Shown here piece after piece: positions 9,587-18,069 of a stretch of DNA of 64,000 nucleotides (position 1 is its first letter; every line of letters starts with the position of its first letter). The position numbers and the translations under genes are program-made. The notes beneath the pieces are model-generated. The model was not told the DNA's origin and did no database searches. It was given only the letters and a program-made list of their open reading frames with translations. The stretch is from Microbacterium laevaniformans (lineage in GTDB: Bacteria > Actinomycetota > Actinomycetes > Actinomycetales > Microbacteriaceae), in NCBI RefSeq assembly GCF_016907555.1, contig NZ_JAFBCE010000001.1:1612001-1676000 (forward strand), given 5' to 3'.

Positions 9587-10804
9587 ATGCGAGAGATTCC
9601 CGGCGCGTGGCGCCGTACGGCACAGGGTGCGGGATTGCTGTCGGCAGAAGGTGTCGCTGCGCCGACGATCTTCGCGGAGATGAGTGCTCTGGCCGCACGA
9701 TCGGGGGCGATCAACCTCGGCCAGGGCTTTCCCGATGAGGATGGACCCGCCGCGGTGATCGATGCCGCCCGTGCAGCCATCGCGAACGGCCGCAACCAGT
9801 ACGCGCCCGGTCGCGGCGTCCCGACGCTGCTGCGGGCGATCGCGGCGCATCAGGAGCGCTTCTACGGGGTGAGTCTTGATCCCGACCGCGAGGTCGTGAC
9901 GACCGCCGGAGCGACCGAGGCCCTGGCCGCGACGATCCTCGCCTTGATCGACTCGCCCGACGACGAGGTCGTCGTTTTCGAGCCCTACTACGACGCGTAC
10001 GCCGCCGCCGTGGCGCTGGCCGGCGCGCGACTGGTCACCGTGCCGCTGCACTGGCCCGATTTCCAGCCCGACCTCGACGATCTGGCGGCCGCCGTGACCG
10101 ACCGCACGCGGATCATCCTGGTGAACGATCCGCATAATCCGACCGGCGCCGTCTTCTCCGCCGATGTCCGGGCGGAGATCGTCCGACTCGCCGAGCACCA
10201 CGACGCTCTCATCGTGACGGACGAGGTGTACGAGCACCTCGTCTTCGACGGCGCCCATGTTCCGATCGCGACGTATCGGGCCGCCGCCGAACGCACCCTG
10301 TCGATCTCCTCCGCGGGCAAGACGTTCTCCACGACGGGATGGAAGATCGGGTGGATCACCGGTCCCGCCGATCTGATCGATGCCGTCCTGGCGGTCAAGC
10401 AGTTCCTCACCTACGTGTGTGCGACCCCGTTCCAGGACGCCGTCGCCGTCGGGCTCGGGCTTCCCGACGCGGTGTTCGCCGGCATTGCGGCCACGCTGCG
10501 GGCAAAACGCGACCGACTCGCCGAAGGGCTGAACGCCGCCGGGTTCACGGTGTCGACGCCAGCCGGTTCGTACTTCACGGTGGCGGATGCCGCGGCGCTG
10601 ATGGAACCGGGAATCGACGCGGCCCAGTTCTGCCGCGAGCTGCCGGCACGCGCGGGTGTCGTGGCCATTCCGCTCACGGCCTTCGTCGCTCGTGAACGCC
10701 GCCACGACTACGCGACGCTGGTGCGCTTCGCCGCGTGCAAGCGGATGGAGGTCATCGCCGAGGCAAGCTTCCGTCTCGCGCTGATCAGCGCGGCGCGACC
10801 GTGA
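9587..10804 (+). CDS. PLP-dependent class I/II aminotransferase
   Basis: A 405-residue fold-type I aminotransferase of the subgroup that includes N-succinyldiaminopimelate aminotransferases and kynurenine/methionine aminotransferases. Visible motifs are INLGQGFPD near the N-terminus, NDPHNPTGAVF (Asn contacting PLP), TDEVYEHLVF (Asp and Tyr) and SSAGKTFSTTGWKIGW, which carries the PLP lysine. The ATG at 9587 is chosen because TAGCCT at 9574-9579 sits seven bases upstream; the frame stays open further upstream but there overlaps divergent htrA. The 3' end overlaps the convergent amidase gene by 20 bases. Substrate is not certain; a second DapC candidate lies at 54.3 kb. Confidence 0.85.
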   Translation: MREIPGAWRRTAQGAGLLSAEGVAAPTIFAEMSALAARSGAINLGQGFPDEDGPAAVIDAARAAIANGRNQYAPGRGVPTLLRAIAAHQERFYGVSLDPDREVVTTAGATEALAATILALIDSPDDEVVVFEPYYDAYAAAVALAGARLVTVPLHWPDFQPDLDDLAAAVTDRTRIILVNDPHNPTGAVFSADVRAEIVRLAEHHDALIVTDEVYEHLVFDGAHVPIATYRAAAERTLSISSAGKTFSTTGWKIGWITGPADLIDAVLAVKQFLTYVCATPFQDAVAVGLGLPDAVFAGIAATLRAKRDRLAEGLNAAGFTVSTPAGSYFTVADAAALMEPGIDAAQFCRELPARAGVVAIPLTAFVARERRHDYATLVRFAACKRMEVIAEASFRLALISAARP

Positions 10805-11588
10805 ACCGGCGCAACTGCAGAGCCGGGTTGACGCGTCGGACACGGTCGATGGTGCCGGCATCCGCAAAACCGACCGCGACATCCGTCGCCGTTCCGATCC
10901 CGGCGATCTCGACGCCCTGAGGGTCCACGACCACCGAAGCGCCCACGCCCAGCGGCGGCGGGTGATCGGCGCCGGCGACATACAGGGTGTTCTCAATGGC
11001 ACGCGCGTGCAGAAGCGTCCGCCAGTGGCGCTCCTTCAGCGGTCCCCTGACCCAGTCCGCAGCCACCAGGATCACGTGGGCGCCCGCGTCGGCGAGCACG
11101 CGCCCCACCTCCGGAAAGCGCAGGTCGTAGCAGGTCATGAGCGCCATCGTCAGACCGCCCACGTCGAAGGTCTCGGGAGCGCTGACAGGTGCCGGTTCGA
11201 CCCAATCGGACTCTCGCTGTCCGAATGCGTCGTAGAGGTGAAGCTTGCGCGAGACGGCCCGCACTCCCGCAGCGTCCACGGCAACCACCGTGTTTCGCAC
11301 GCGGTCGGCCGCGCCGCGTTCGACCAGGCCGGCGACCACCACGACACCGCGACGTGCCGCGATCTCCGTCAGCCCTGCGACGAATGCTCCGTCCAGGTCC
11401 TCCGCGTTGGCAGCGAGCGTGGGATCGAACGGATCGACGAAGTAGCTCGCGTACTCGGGGAAGAGCACCACCGCGGCGCCACGAGCGGCGGCCTCGCCGC
11501 TCAGCTCGTCGATGACGCGGAGGTTGTCGGCTTTGTCCGCCGTGGGCGCGAACTGGGCGACGGCGACACCCACGGCATCCGTTCTCAT
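10785..11588 (-). CDS. Nitrilase-superfamily carbon-nitrogen hydrolase
   Basis: Cytoplasmic amidase or nitrilase-like enzyme of 267 residues. The Glu-Lys-Cys catalytic triad is complete: E45 in LFPEYAS, K115 in SRKLHLYD and C153 in MTCYDLRFPE. Length and motif spacing match the Nit2/omega-amidase branch, which removes deaminated by-products of glutamine; a broader amidase role is equally possible. The ATG at 11588 is preceded by a GAGAGGA-type ribosome site; upstream in-frame codons lack the conserved fold. The gene is convergent with the aminotransferase and divergent from the tRNA gene. Confidence 0.85.
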   Translation of the reverse strand: MRTDAVGVAVAQFAPTADKADNLRVIDELSGEAAARGAAVVLFPEYASYFVDPFDPTLAANAEDLDGAFVAGLTEIAARRGVVVVAGLVERGAADRVRNTVVAVDAAGVRAVSRKLHLYDAFGQRESDWVEPAPVSAPETFDVGGLTMALMTCYDLRFPEVGRVLADAGAHVILVAADWVRGPLKERHWRTLLHARAIENTLYVAGADHPPPLGVGASVVVDPQGVEIAGIGTATDVAVGFADAGTIDRVRRVNPALQLRRFTVAPR

Positions 11589-11699
11589 CGGTGGTGTCCT
11601 CTCGGAGGGCGGCCGGGCGTTCGTCCCATCCTCCCCGACCACCGCGTCGGGAGCAATGACCGGCCGTACCCGCCCGTGTACTCCGGCACGCGAAACCCG

Positions 11700-11716
11700 T
11701 GTTAGGCTATTCCTTG
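11700..11716 (+). promoter_or_regulatory. Probable tRNA-fMet promoter -10 region
   Basis: A TAGGCT hexamer at 11703-11708 lies 11 bases before the mature tRNA end, suiting a transcript with a very short 5' leader. I see no convincing TTGACA-like -35 box at the usual distance. Confidence 0.45.
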
Positions 11717-11719
11717 TGC

Positions 11720-11796
11720 CGCGGGGTGGAGCAGCTCGGTAGCTCGCTGGGCTCATAACCCAGAGGTCGCAGGTTCAAATCCTGTCCCCGCAACCA
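11720..11796 (+). tRNA. Initiator tRNA-fMet (CAT)
   Basis: A 77-base cloverleaf including an encoded CCA tail. The acceptor stem CGCGGGG/CCCCGCA has an unpaired C1-A72, and the anticodon stem carries three consecutive GC pairs (CTGGG CTCATAA CCCAG). Both are hallmarks of initiator tRNA rather than elongator tRNA-Met. The T-arm contains GGTTCAAATCC. The anticodon CAT is in the expected seven-base loop. This is the only tRNA seen in the window. Confidence 0.96.
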
Positions 11797-11820
11797 ATCG
11801 ATCGGATGTGTCATCCGGTC

Positions 11821-11858
11821 AACGAAGAAGGCGTCCCGATCGGGACGCCTTCTTCGTT
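11821..11858 (+). terminator. 38-bp perfect palindrome after tRNA-fMet
   Basis: The 19 bases from 11821 are the exact reverse complement of the next 19, so RNA from either strand can fold into one long stem with a tiny loop. It lies 24 bases past the tRNA and just past the end of the convergent MarR gene, so it probably ends both transcripts. Confidence 0.8.
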
Positions 11859-11877
11859 TCTGAGCCCGACGCGCGAC

Positions 11878-12345
11878 TCAGTCGACCATCGCGTCGTCCA
11901 TGTCGTCGAGGAAGCGCGCGACGACACGCAGCTCGTCGTCGCTGTAGGCGTTCATCACATCGCGCATCTTCGCCATGCGCGCGCCCAGGTGACGAAAGAA
12001 GTCGCTCCGGGCGCGGTCGGTGAGCATCACGATGCGAGCGCGTCGGTCGGCGGGGCGAGGCCGGCGCTCGATATGCCCGCGCTCGGCGAGGCGATCGAGA
12101 AGCTTCGTCGTCGAGGCCGTCGAGATCGCGAGGTGTCTCGCGATCTCATGGGGCGACACCCACTCACCCCGCTGCTCTCGCACGATCAGCATGCGCAGCG
12201 CCGCCAGATCGGATCCGTTCATGTCCATGTCGCTGCGCAGCACGCCGTGCATGCGGTCCATAGAATCGCTGAACGAGCGCACGGCGACGAGCGCGTCGCG
12301 CACGAGCTGGTCGCGGTCTGTCGTCGGGATCCATCGGTCTGTCAC
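11878..12345 (-). CDS. MarR-family repressor of the carotenoid operon (CrtR-like)
   Basis: A 155-residue winged-helix regulator: recognition region SPHEIARHLAISTASTTKLL followed by the wing with RRPRPADRRAR. Divergent placement directly before an idi-crtE operon mirrors CrtR of Corynebacterium glutamicum, a MarR regulator that responds to geranylgeranyl diphosphate and represses crt genes. That this protein has the same ligand is inference. I chose GTG at 12345, which has a GAGGGG ribosome site eight bases upstream; another GTG at 12354 is three codons earlier but too close to that site. The shared 72-bp gap holds an inverted repeat that could be its operator. Confidence 0.85.
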   Translation of the reverse strand: MTDRWIPTTDRDQLVRDALVAVRSFSDSMDRMHGVLRSDMDMNGSDLAALRMLIVREQRGEWVSPHEIARHLAISTASTTKLLDRLAERGHIERRPRPADRRARIVMLTDRARSDFFRHLGARMAKMRDVMNAYSDDELRVVARFLDDMDDAMVD

Positions 12346-12387
12346 GCTGGACACCCCCTCACTCGAAAGGTAGTATCCCTTAAAATC

Positions 12388-12402
12388 GCTAGCTAAACTA
12401 GC
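12388..12402. promoter_or_regulatory. Inverted repeat, candidate MarR operator
   Basis: GCTAG-CTAAA-CTAGC, five-base arms around a five-base AT-rich centre, lies in the gap between the divergent MarR gene and idi. The surrounding stretch (about 12371-12407) is markedly AT-rich for this genome, as expected of promoter DNA. The right arm ends three bases before the idi ribosome site, so a bound repressor would block transcription of the operon. Confidence 0.55.
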
Positions 12403-12417
12403 AATAAGGAGAAGATC

Positions 12418-12966
12418 GTGTCCCCGACAGAATACGTGGTCCTGCTCGACGACAACGGGGATGAGATCGGCACGGCACCCAAGGCGAGCGTCCACGGCAC
12501 CGACACCGCACTCCACCTCGCATTCTCCTGCCACGTGTACAACTCGCGCGGCGAAACCCTGGTCACACGCAGAGCGCTCGACAAGAAGACCTGGGCGGGC
12601 GTGTGGAGCAACTCCTTCTGCGGACACCCGCGACCGGCAGAGCCGGTGATCGACGCAGTGCACCGCCGCGCGGAGCAGGAGCTCGGTGTCGCCCTGCGCG
12701 ACGTGCAGATCGCCCTGCCGCTCTTCCGCTACCGCGCGGTCGATGCGAGCGGCATCGTCGAGCATGAGATCTGCCCGGTCTACACCGCTCTCGTCGACGA
12801 CGAACCGCGACTGAACCCGCTCGAGGTCGCCGAGGCCCGTTGGGTCGATCCGTCCGATCTCGCCGTCTCGCTGCGGGCGACCCCCTGGGCTTTCAGCCCG
12901 TGGCTGGTGCTCCAGGCCGAGCAGCTCGGCGTCTTCGAAGAAGCCAGCGTGCGGAGAGCGTCGTGA
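12418..12966 (+). CDS. idi: Isopentenyl-diphosphate isomerase, type I
   Basis: Converts IPP to DMAPP and so supplies the starter unit for carotenoid synthesis. The 182-residue Nudix-fold protein carries the catalytic cysteine C68 in NSFCGHP and glutamates E115/E117 in VEHEICP, almost the same numbering as the E. coli enzyme. The GTG start is supported by AAGGAG six bases upstream. It is the first gene of the seven-gene operon; its TGA overlaps the crtE GTG (GTGA). Expression is presumably set by the divergent MarR protein. Confidence 0.95.
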   Translation: MSPTEYVVLLDDNGDEIGTAPKASVHGTDTALHLAFSCHVYNSRGETLVTRRALDKKTWAGVWSNSFCGHPRPAEPVIDAVHRRAEQELGVALRDVQIALPLFRYRAVDASGIVEHEICPVYTALVDDEPRLNPLEVAEARWVDPSDLAVSLRATPWAFSPWLVLQAEQLGVFEEASVRRAS

Positions 12967-14030
12967 TCACGCTCCTCGACGACGACGCGCGGCAGAGCAT
13001 CGACGCCGCCGTCGGCGGCGCGCTCGAGCGCCTCGAACGGCGGGCCGCGCCGCTCGGCGATGGCGCCCGGGCGCTGGCAGCCGCTACCGCCGCGGCCACC
13101 GCCGACGGCAAGCGCCTGCGGCCGGCGCTCGTCGTCGCGGCGTACCGCGCGTTCGGCGGGTCGTCCGACGCCGCCGATGCGGCCGTCTGGGACGTCGCCG
13201 TCGCCCTCGAGCTGCTGCACACCGCCTTCGTCGTGCACGACGACCTCATCGATCGCGATCTGGAGCGACGCGGCATCCCGAACGTCGCGGGTCGCTTCCG
13301 CACTCGTGCGCAAGCCTTCGGAGCGTCGGGCGACCAGGCGGCGACCGTCGGCGACGCCGCGGCCGTGCTCGCCGGCGATCTCCTGCTGTTCGAGGCCAGC
13401 CGACTGGTCGCGTGCGCCCCCGTGGATGCTCCGACCCGCGTCGCCCTGCTTCAGATTCTCGACGACGCGATCCTCGTCTCGGCATCCGGCGAGCTCGCCG
13501 ACGTCGAGCACGCCGCCCGCGCGGACTATCCCGAAACCGACGCGCTGCTCGGCGCCGCCCACGACAAGACGGCCGCGTACTCGTTCGAAGCACCACTGCT
13601 GGCCGGAGCGGTGATGGCCGGGGCGACCGATGCCGCCCGCGCGCAGCTCTCGCTCGCCGCGGCCGACCTCGGGCTCGCCTTCCAGCTGGTCGACGACCTC
13701 ATCGGGACGTTCGGTTCACGTCGCCAGGCCGGCCGCGACCCGGGGGCCGACCTTCGCGAAGCCAAGCGCACTCCTCTCATCGCGCTCGCGCGCGACACCG
13801 CCGCCTGGCCGCGGGTCAGCTCGGCTCTCGCCGTCGCGCATACGGGTCCGATCGCCGTGCGGCGCGCACAGCGCGAACTCGAGGCCAGCGGCGCACGCGA
13901 CGACCTGGTCGCCCTCATTCACGACCGCCTCAGCCGAGCGCGCTCGCGGGCCGCGTCGCCGTCGCTGCCGCCTGCCGCCGTCGCACTGCTGGCCGAAGTC
14001 GCGAACACGATCGAGGGGCGCATCCCGTGA
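12963..14030 (+). CDS. crtE: Geranylgeranyl diphosphate synthase
   Basis: Condenses IPP with allylic diphosphates up to C20. The 355-residue protein has the first aspartate-rich motif DDLID at 93-97 and the second as DDLIG at 244-248; the glycine in the last position is common in actinobacterial CrtE/IdsA enzymes. KRLRP near residue 50 binds IPP. The GTG at 12963 overlaps the idi stop and starts the protein at the expected distance before KRLRP; a longer reading from 12840 would run inside idi and is rejected. Translationally coupled to idi and crtB. Confidence 0.94.
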   Translation: MITLLDDDARQSIDAAVGGALERLERRAAPLGDGARALAAATAAATADGKRLRPALVVAAYRAFGGSSDAADAAVWDVAVALELLHTAFVVHDDLIDRDLERRGIPNVAGRFRTRAQAFGASGDQAATVGDAAAVLAGDLLLFEASRLVACAPVDAPTRVALLQILDDAILVSASGELADVEHAARADYPETDALLGAAHDKTAAYSFEAPLLAGAVMAGATDAARAQLSLAAADLGLAFQLVDDLIGTFGSRRQAGRDPGADLREAKRTPLIALARDTAAWPRVSSALAVAHTGPIAVRRAQRELEASGARDDLVALIHDRLSRARSRAASPSLPPAAVALLAEVANTIEGRIP

Positions 14031-14881
14031 GCGGTGGATCCCTGTACGACCGGTGCGCGCAGGATGCGGCCGCGACCGTGATCACGGCCTACTCGACGTC
14101 GTTCGCGCTGGCATGCCGCCTGCTCGGCCCGCGCGTGCGCACGCATGTGCGCAGCGTCTACGCACTCGTGCGGGTCGCGGACGAGGTCGTCGACGGCGCG
14201 GCCGAGGCGACCGGCCTGCCGGCGCCCACCCAGCGGCTGCTGCTGGACGAGCTCGAAGCCGAGACGCTGGCGGCAGTCGCGCGCGGCTTCAGCACCAACC
14301 TCATCGTTCACGCGTTCGCGTTGGCGGCGCGCGAATGCGGGATCGGTCATGATCTCATCCGCCCCTTCTTCGCCTCCATGCGCACCGACCTCACGCGCAC
14401 GCAGCATGATGACGCCTCGCACGACGCCTACGTGTACGGGTCGGCGGAGGTGATCGGTCTGATGTGCCTGCAGATCTTCGTCAATGCCGGTCGCAGCACG
14501 CCGCTGAGCCCCGACCCGACGCTGGTCGAGGGCGCCCGCCGCCTCGGCGCCGCCTTCCAGGACGTCAACTTCCTCCGCGACCGCGCGGACGACGAGAACC
14601 GACTGCGCCGCGACTACCTCGGCCTCCAGGACGGACACCGGGACCGGATCACCGTCCTCGACCGCATCGACGCCGACCTGGATGCCGCCGCGCGGGCGAT
14701 CGCCGACCTGCCCGCCGACTGCCGGCGCGCGGTGACCACCGCACACGGCCTGTTCGCGGAGCTCTCCCGCCGCCTGCGCGATGACGACGAGACCGCGCGC
14801 GTCTCCGTGCCCACCCCCGTCAAAGCAACCATCGCGGCCCGTGCCCTCGCCGGCCGCCCCCCGAAACGGAGCACCGCATGA
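14027..14881 (+). CDS. crtB: Phytoene synthase
   Basis: Joins two GGPP molecules head to head into phytoene. The 284-residue protein shows the two Asp-containing squalene/phytoene synthase motifs: RVADEVVDG in the first third and FQDVNFLRDRADDE in the second half, together with STSFALACRLL near the N-terminus. Start GTG at 14027 overlaps the crtE stop as GTGA; its stop overlaps the crtI ATG as ATGA. Length and motif spacing are normal for bacterial CrtB. Confidence 0.95.
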   Translation: MSGGSLYDRCAQDAAATVITAYSTSFALACRLLGPRVRTHVRSVYALVRVADEVVDGAAEATGLPAPTQRLLLDELEAETLAAVARGFSTNLIVHAFALAARECGIGHDLIRPFFASMRTDLTRTQHDDASHDAYVYGSAEVIGLMCLQIFVNAGRSTPLSPDPTLVEGARRLGAAFQDVNFLRDRADDENRLRRDYLGLQDGHRDRITVLDRIDADLDAAARAIADLPADCRRAVTTAHGLFAELSRRLRDDDETARVSVPTPVKATIAARALAGRPPKRSTA

Positions 14882-16473
14882 GCCGCACGGCCCTCGTCAT
14901 CGGCGGAGGCATCTCCGGGCTCGCCACCGCCGCCCTGCTCGCGCGCGACGGCTGGAGAGTCGACCTCCACGAGGCCTCCCCCGAGCTGGGCGGTCGAGCG
15001 GGGTCGTGGGAGCGCGACGGCTTCCGCTTCGATACGGGACCGAGCTGGTATCTCATGCCCGAGGTCTTCGATCACTTCTTCCGCCTGTGCGGCACCACAG
15101 CGGCCGAGCAGCTCGATCTCGTGCCGCTGACCCCCGCCTATCGCGTCTATCCCGAGCCCGACGGCGCCGCACTCAGCGATCCGATCGACGTGGTGTCCGG
15201 TCGCGCGCAGGCGCGGGAGCTCTTCGAGAGCCGCGAGCCGGGCGCCGGAGCACGTCTCGACGAGTACCTCGATTCGGCCCACGATGCGTACGACCTCGCC
15301 GTGTCGCGGTTTCTCTACGACACCTACGCCTCCACGAAGGGTCTGCGATCTCCGGCCGTCGCCGGCCAGCTCCCCCGCCTCGCCCCCCTGCTCACCCGCT
15401 CGCTCCACGATCACGTCGCACGCCGCTTCTCCGATCCCGTCCTTCGCCAGATCCTGGGCTATCCGGCCGTCTTCCTCGGGTCGTCACCCTTCGACGCACC
15501 GAGCCTGTACCACCTCATGAGCCACCTCGATCTGGACGAAGGGGTCCTCTACCCACAGGGCGGCTTCACGGAGGTCATCGCGGCCGTCGCCCGTGTCGCA
15601 GAGGCCCAGGGCGCCACGCTGCACACGTCGTCGCCGGTGGCGGAGATCCTCACTCAGCACGCGCACGCGATCGGCATCCGGTTGGCCGACGGCACGGTGC
15701 ACGAAGCCGACATCGTCGTGTCGTCCGCAGACCTGCACGCGACGGAGACGACGATGCTGCCGGAGTCGCTGCAGACCTACCCGCAACGGTGGTGGCGACG
15801 GCGCAACCCCGGACCCGGCGCCCTTCTGCTGCTGCTCGGCGTCGAAGGCGAGCTTCCGCAGCTGGCCCACCACACCCTGCTGTTCGCCCGCGACTGGCAG
15901 AAGAACTTCGGCGACGTGTTCGGCCGTGACACGCGGATCCCCGACCCCGCCTCGCTCTACGTGTGCCGCCCGTCGGCGACGGACCCATCGGTCGCCCCGG
16001 CGGGCAGCGAGAACCTCTTCGTGCTCGTTCCGATGCCCGCCGATCCGTCACTCGGGCACGGCGGCGTCGACGGGGCAGGAGCGCCGTTGATCGAGGCAGC
16101 CGCGGATCGCGTCATCGCGCAGGTCGCGGCATGGACCGGCATCCCGGACCTCGCCGCACGCATCCGGGTGCGGCGCACCATCGCACCGGCCGACTTCGAG
16201 GCCGATCTGGGAGCGTGGCGGGGCGGCGCCCTCGGGCTCGCGCACACGCTCGGCCAGAGTGCCGTCTTCCGACCTCGGAACGCGTCACGAAAGGTCGACG
16301 GGCTCTTCTATGCCGGCACCTCCGTGCTGCCCGGCATCGGCCTTCCGATGTGCCTGATCTCGGCCGAGCTGGTCGTCAAGAGACTTCGTGGAGACGACGG
16401 AGCGGCCCGCCTGCCAGAACCGAGCGGTGTCGGGGCAGGACGGGGCGTCGGCCCCGGCCGAGACGACGCCTGA
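14878..16473 (+). CDS. crtI: Phytoene desaturase to lycopene
   Basis: FAD-dependent desaturase and isomerase converting phytoene to lycopene, peripheral to the membrane. The 531-residue protein starts with the dinucleotide-binding motif VIGGGISGL and ARD, continues with GGRAGSW and DTGPSWY, and ends with the CrtI signature region FYAGTSVLPGIGLPM (carotenoid oxidoreductase C-terminus). The last 35 residues are a polar tail that is not conserved in the family. ATGA overlap with crtB; the next ATG is one base after its stop. Confidence 0.95.
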   Translation: MSRTALVIGGGISGLATAALLARDGWRVDLHEASPELGGRAGSWERDGFRFDTGPSWYLMPEVFDHFFRLCGTTAAEQLDLVPLTPAYRVYPEPDGAALSDPIDVVSGRAQARELFESREPGAGARLDEYLDSAHDAYDLAVSRFLYDTYASTKGLRSPAVAGQLPRLAPLLTRSLHDHVARRFSDPVLRQILGYPAVFLGSSPFDAPSLYHLMSHLDLDEGVLYPQGGFTEVIAAVARVAEAQGATLHTSSPVAEILTQHAHAIGIRLADGTVHEADIVVSSADLHATETTMLPESLQTYPQRWWRRRNPGPGALLLLLGVEGELPQLAHHTLLFARDWQKNFGDVFGRDTRIPDPASLYVCRPSATDPSVAPAGSENLFVLVPMPADPSLGHGGVDGAGAPLIEAAADRVIAQVAAWTGIPDLAARIRVRRTIAPADFEADLGAWRGGALGLAHTLGQSAVFRPRNASRKVDGLFYAGTSVLPGIGLPMCLISAELVVKRLRGDDGAARLPEPSGVGAGRGVGPGRDDA

Positions 16474-16474
16474 G

Positions 16475-16834
16475 ATGCCCGGCGCCTATCTGCTCGTCCT
16501 CCTGGTGTCGCTGGGCGGGATCATCGCGCTGGATGCACGCTTTCGCCTCGTCCTGTGGCCGGCATCCCAAACGTCCGAGCGCCGCCGCGGGCGCGCGATC
16601 GCCGCGGTCCTCATCGCGACGGCGTTCTTCCTGCTCTGGGATGCCGTCGGCATCGCCACCGGCGTGTTCGTCAAGGGTGACAGCCCCTATCTCCTGGGGA
16701 TCGATCTGGCCCCGCACCTTCCGGTCGAAGAGCCCGTCTTCCTCGCCTTCCTGTGCTATCTGGCCCTCGTGGTGCATGCTGCAGCGATCCGCGCGCTGAC
16801 GGCACGGGCCCGGCGAGTGCGGAGGATGCCGTGA
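16475..16834 (+). CDS. crtYe: Lycopene cyclase small subunit, first
   Basis: One of two small membrane proteins that together form the heterodimeric C50 carotenoid cyclase. The 119-residue protein has three hydrophobic spans and the motif PVEEPVFLAFL between spans two and three, matching the PxEE motif of the CrtYc/CrtYe family. The ATG at 16475 follows the crtI stop after one base; an earlier in-frame ATG at 16388 would lie inside crtI and add a polar stretch not found in the family. Stop overlaps the next gene as GTGA. Confidence 0.9.
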   Translation: MPGAYLLVLLVSLGGIIALDARFRLVLWPASQTSERRRGRAIAAVLIATAFFLLWDAVGIATGVFVKGDSPYLLGIDLAPHLPVEEPVFLAFLCYLALVVHAAAIRALTARARRVRRMP

Positions 16835-17175
16835 CGTATCCCCTGATCGTCGCGCCGTTCGCCCTCGCCGGGGCGATCGCCTTCGCCGCGACGGCTCGCC
16901 GTCCAGGGCTCGGCATGCGACTGACGGCGAGCGTGATCACCGCTGTGGTTCTGGTCGTGCTCACCGTGATCTTCGACAACGCGATGATCGCCGCCGGCCT
17001 GTTCACCTATCCCGACGCGCTCATCAGCGGCATCCGTGTGGGCCTGGCCCCCATCGAGGATCTGTCCTATCCGATCGTGGCCGCCTTCGCCGTCCCCGCG
17101 GTCGCCGAGCTCCTCCGCCCGCCTCGACGCGACCCCTCCTCCCCCACCGACACCGAGACGGATTCCGCACGATGA
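16831..17175 (+). CDS. crtYf: Lycopene cyclase small subunit, second
   Basis: Partner of the preceding subunit. The 114-residue protein has three membrane spans and the diagnostic acidic motif APIEDLSYPI, equivalent to PxE(E/D) in CrtYd/CrtYf. The C-terminal tail is short, acidic and charged. GTG at 16831 overlaps the stop of crtYe. Whether the pair makes epsilon-, beta- or gamma-rings on the C50 backbone cannot be read from sequence; position before crtEb matches the decaprenoxanthin cluster of Corynebacterium glutamicum, which has epsilon-rings. Confidence 0.88.
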   Translation: MTYPLIVAPFALAGAIAFAATARRPGLGMRLTASVITAVVLVVLTVIFDNAMIAAGLFTYPDALISGIRVGLAPIEDLSYPIVAAFAVPAVAELLRPPRRDPSSPTDTETDSAR

Positions 17176-18044
17176 CCGCGACCGCCACCGCCCGCCAGCT
17201 CCTCCTCTCGTCTCGACCCGTCAGCTGGATCAACACGGCCTACCCCTTCGCGGCGGCCACCGTCCTCACGACCGGAAGGATCGATGCGACCCTCATCGTC
17301 GGCACCGTCTTCTTCCTGATCCCCTACAACCTGGCGATGTACGGGATCAACGATGTCTTCGACTACGAGTCCGATCTGCGCAACCCCCGCAAGGGTGGCG
17401 CCCACGGCGCCGTGCTCGAGCGTCGCCTGCACGCCACCACGCTCTGGGCGGCCGCTCTGTCGTGCCTGCCGTTCGTCGTCTACCTCGTACTGGTCGGCAC
17501 ACCCATCTCCTGGCTGGTGCTCGCGATCAGCCTCTTCTTCGTCGTCTTCTACTCCGCGCCGCCGCTTCGTCTGAAAGAACGTCCCGTCGCGGACTCGGTG
17601 ACCAGCAGCATCCACTTCTTCTCCCCCGCCGTGTACGGGTTGGTGCTCGCCGGCGCGACGTGGACGTGGCAGCTGAGCGCCGTGATCGTCGCCTTCGCCC
17701 TCTGGGGCATCGCCTCACACGCTTTCGGGGCCGTGCAGGACGTCGTGGCGGATCGAGAGGCCGACATCTCGTCCATCGCGACGGTCTTCGGTGCCCGCAC
17801 CACCGTCCGCCTCGCCATCGCCGGCTACGCCGCCGCGGGCATCGTGATGCTCGGCGCCGCATGGCCGGGCCCACTGGCAGCGGTACTCGCGCTGCCCTAC
17901 ATCGTCACCGTCTGGCCGTACCGCAACGTCGCGGACCAGGATGCCGAGCGTGCCACCCGCGGGTGGGATCGCTTCCTCTGGCTCAATCAGTTCACGGGCT
18001 TCGCGGTCACGCTGCTGCTGATCTGGTACGCGCTCGGCCGCTGA
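17172..18044 (+). CDS. crtEb: Lycopene elongase (UbiA-type prenyltransferase)
   Basis: Adds C5 prenyl units to lycopene to give the C50 carotenoid skeleton. The 290-residue membrane protein has about eight spans and the two aspartate motifs of the UbiA family: NDVFDYESD near residue 60 and QDVVADREADISS near residue 192. KGGAHG between them matches lycopene elongases. ATGA overlap with crtYf makes it the last gene of the operon, and a strong hairpin follows 25 bases after the stop. The assignment as elongase rests on cluster context and motif type. Confidence 0.9.
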   Translation: MTATATARQLLLSSRPVSWINTAYPFAAATVLTTGRIDATLIVGTVFFLIPYNLAMYGINDVFDYESDLRNPRKGGAHGAVLERRLHATTLWAAALSCLPFVVYLVLVGTPISWLVLAISLFFVVFYSAPPLRLKERPVADSVTSSIHFFSPAVYGLVLAGATWTWQLSAVIVAFALWGIASHAFGAVQDVVADREADISSIATVFGARTTVRLAIAGYAAAGIVMLGAAWPGPLAAVLALPYIVTVWPYRNVADQDAERATRGWDRFLWLNQFTGFAVTLLLIWYALGR

Positions 18045-18069
18045 CCCCTCCGCGAGAATCCTCGCGCCC

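Noticed and set aside
16388..16474. Longer crtYe starting inside crtI
   Set aside because: It would add 29 polar residues not found in the small cyclase subunits; ATG 16475 directly after the crtI stop fits the operon pattern.
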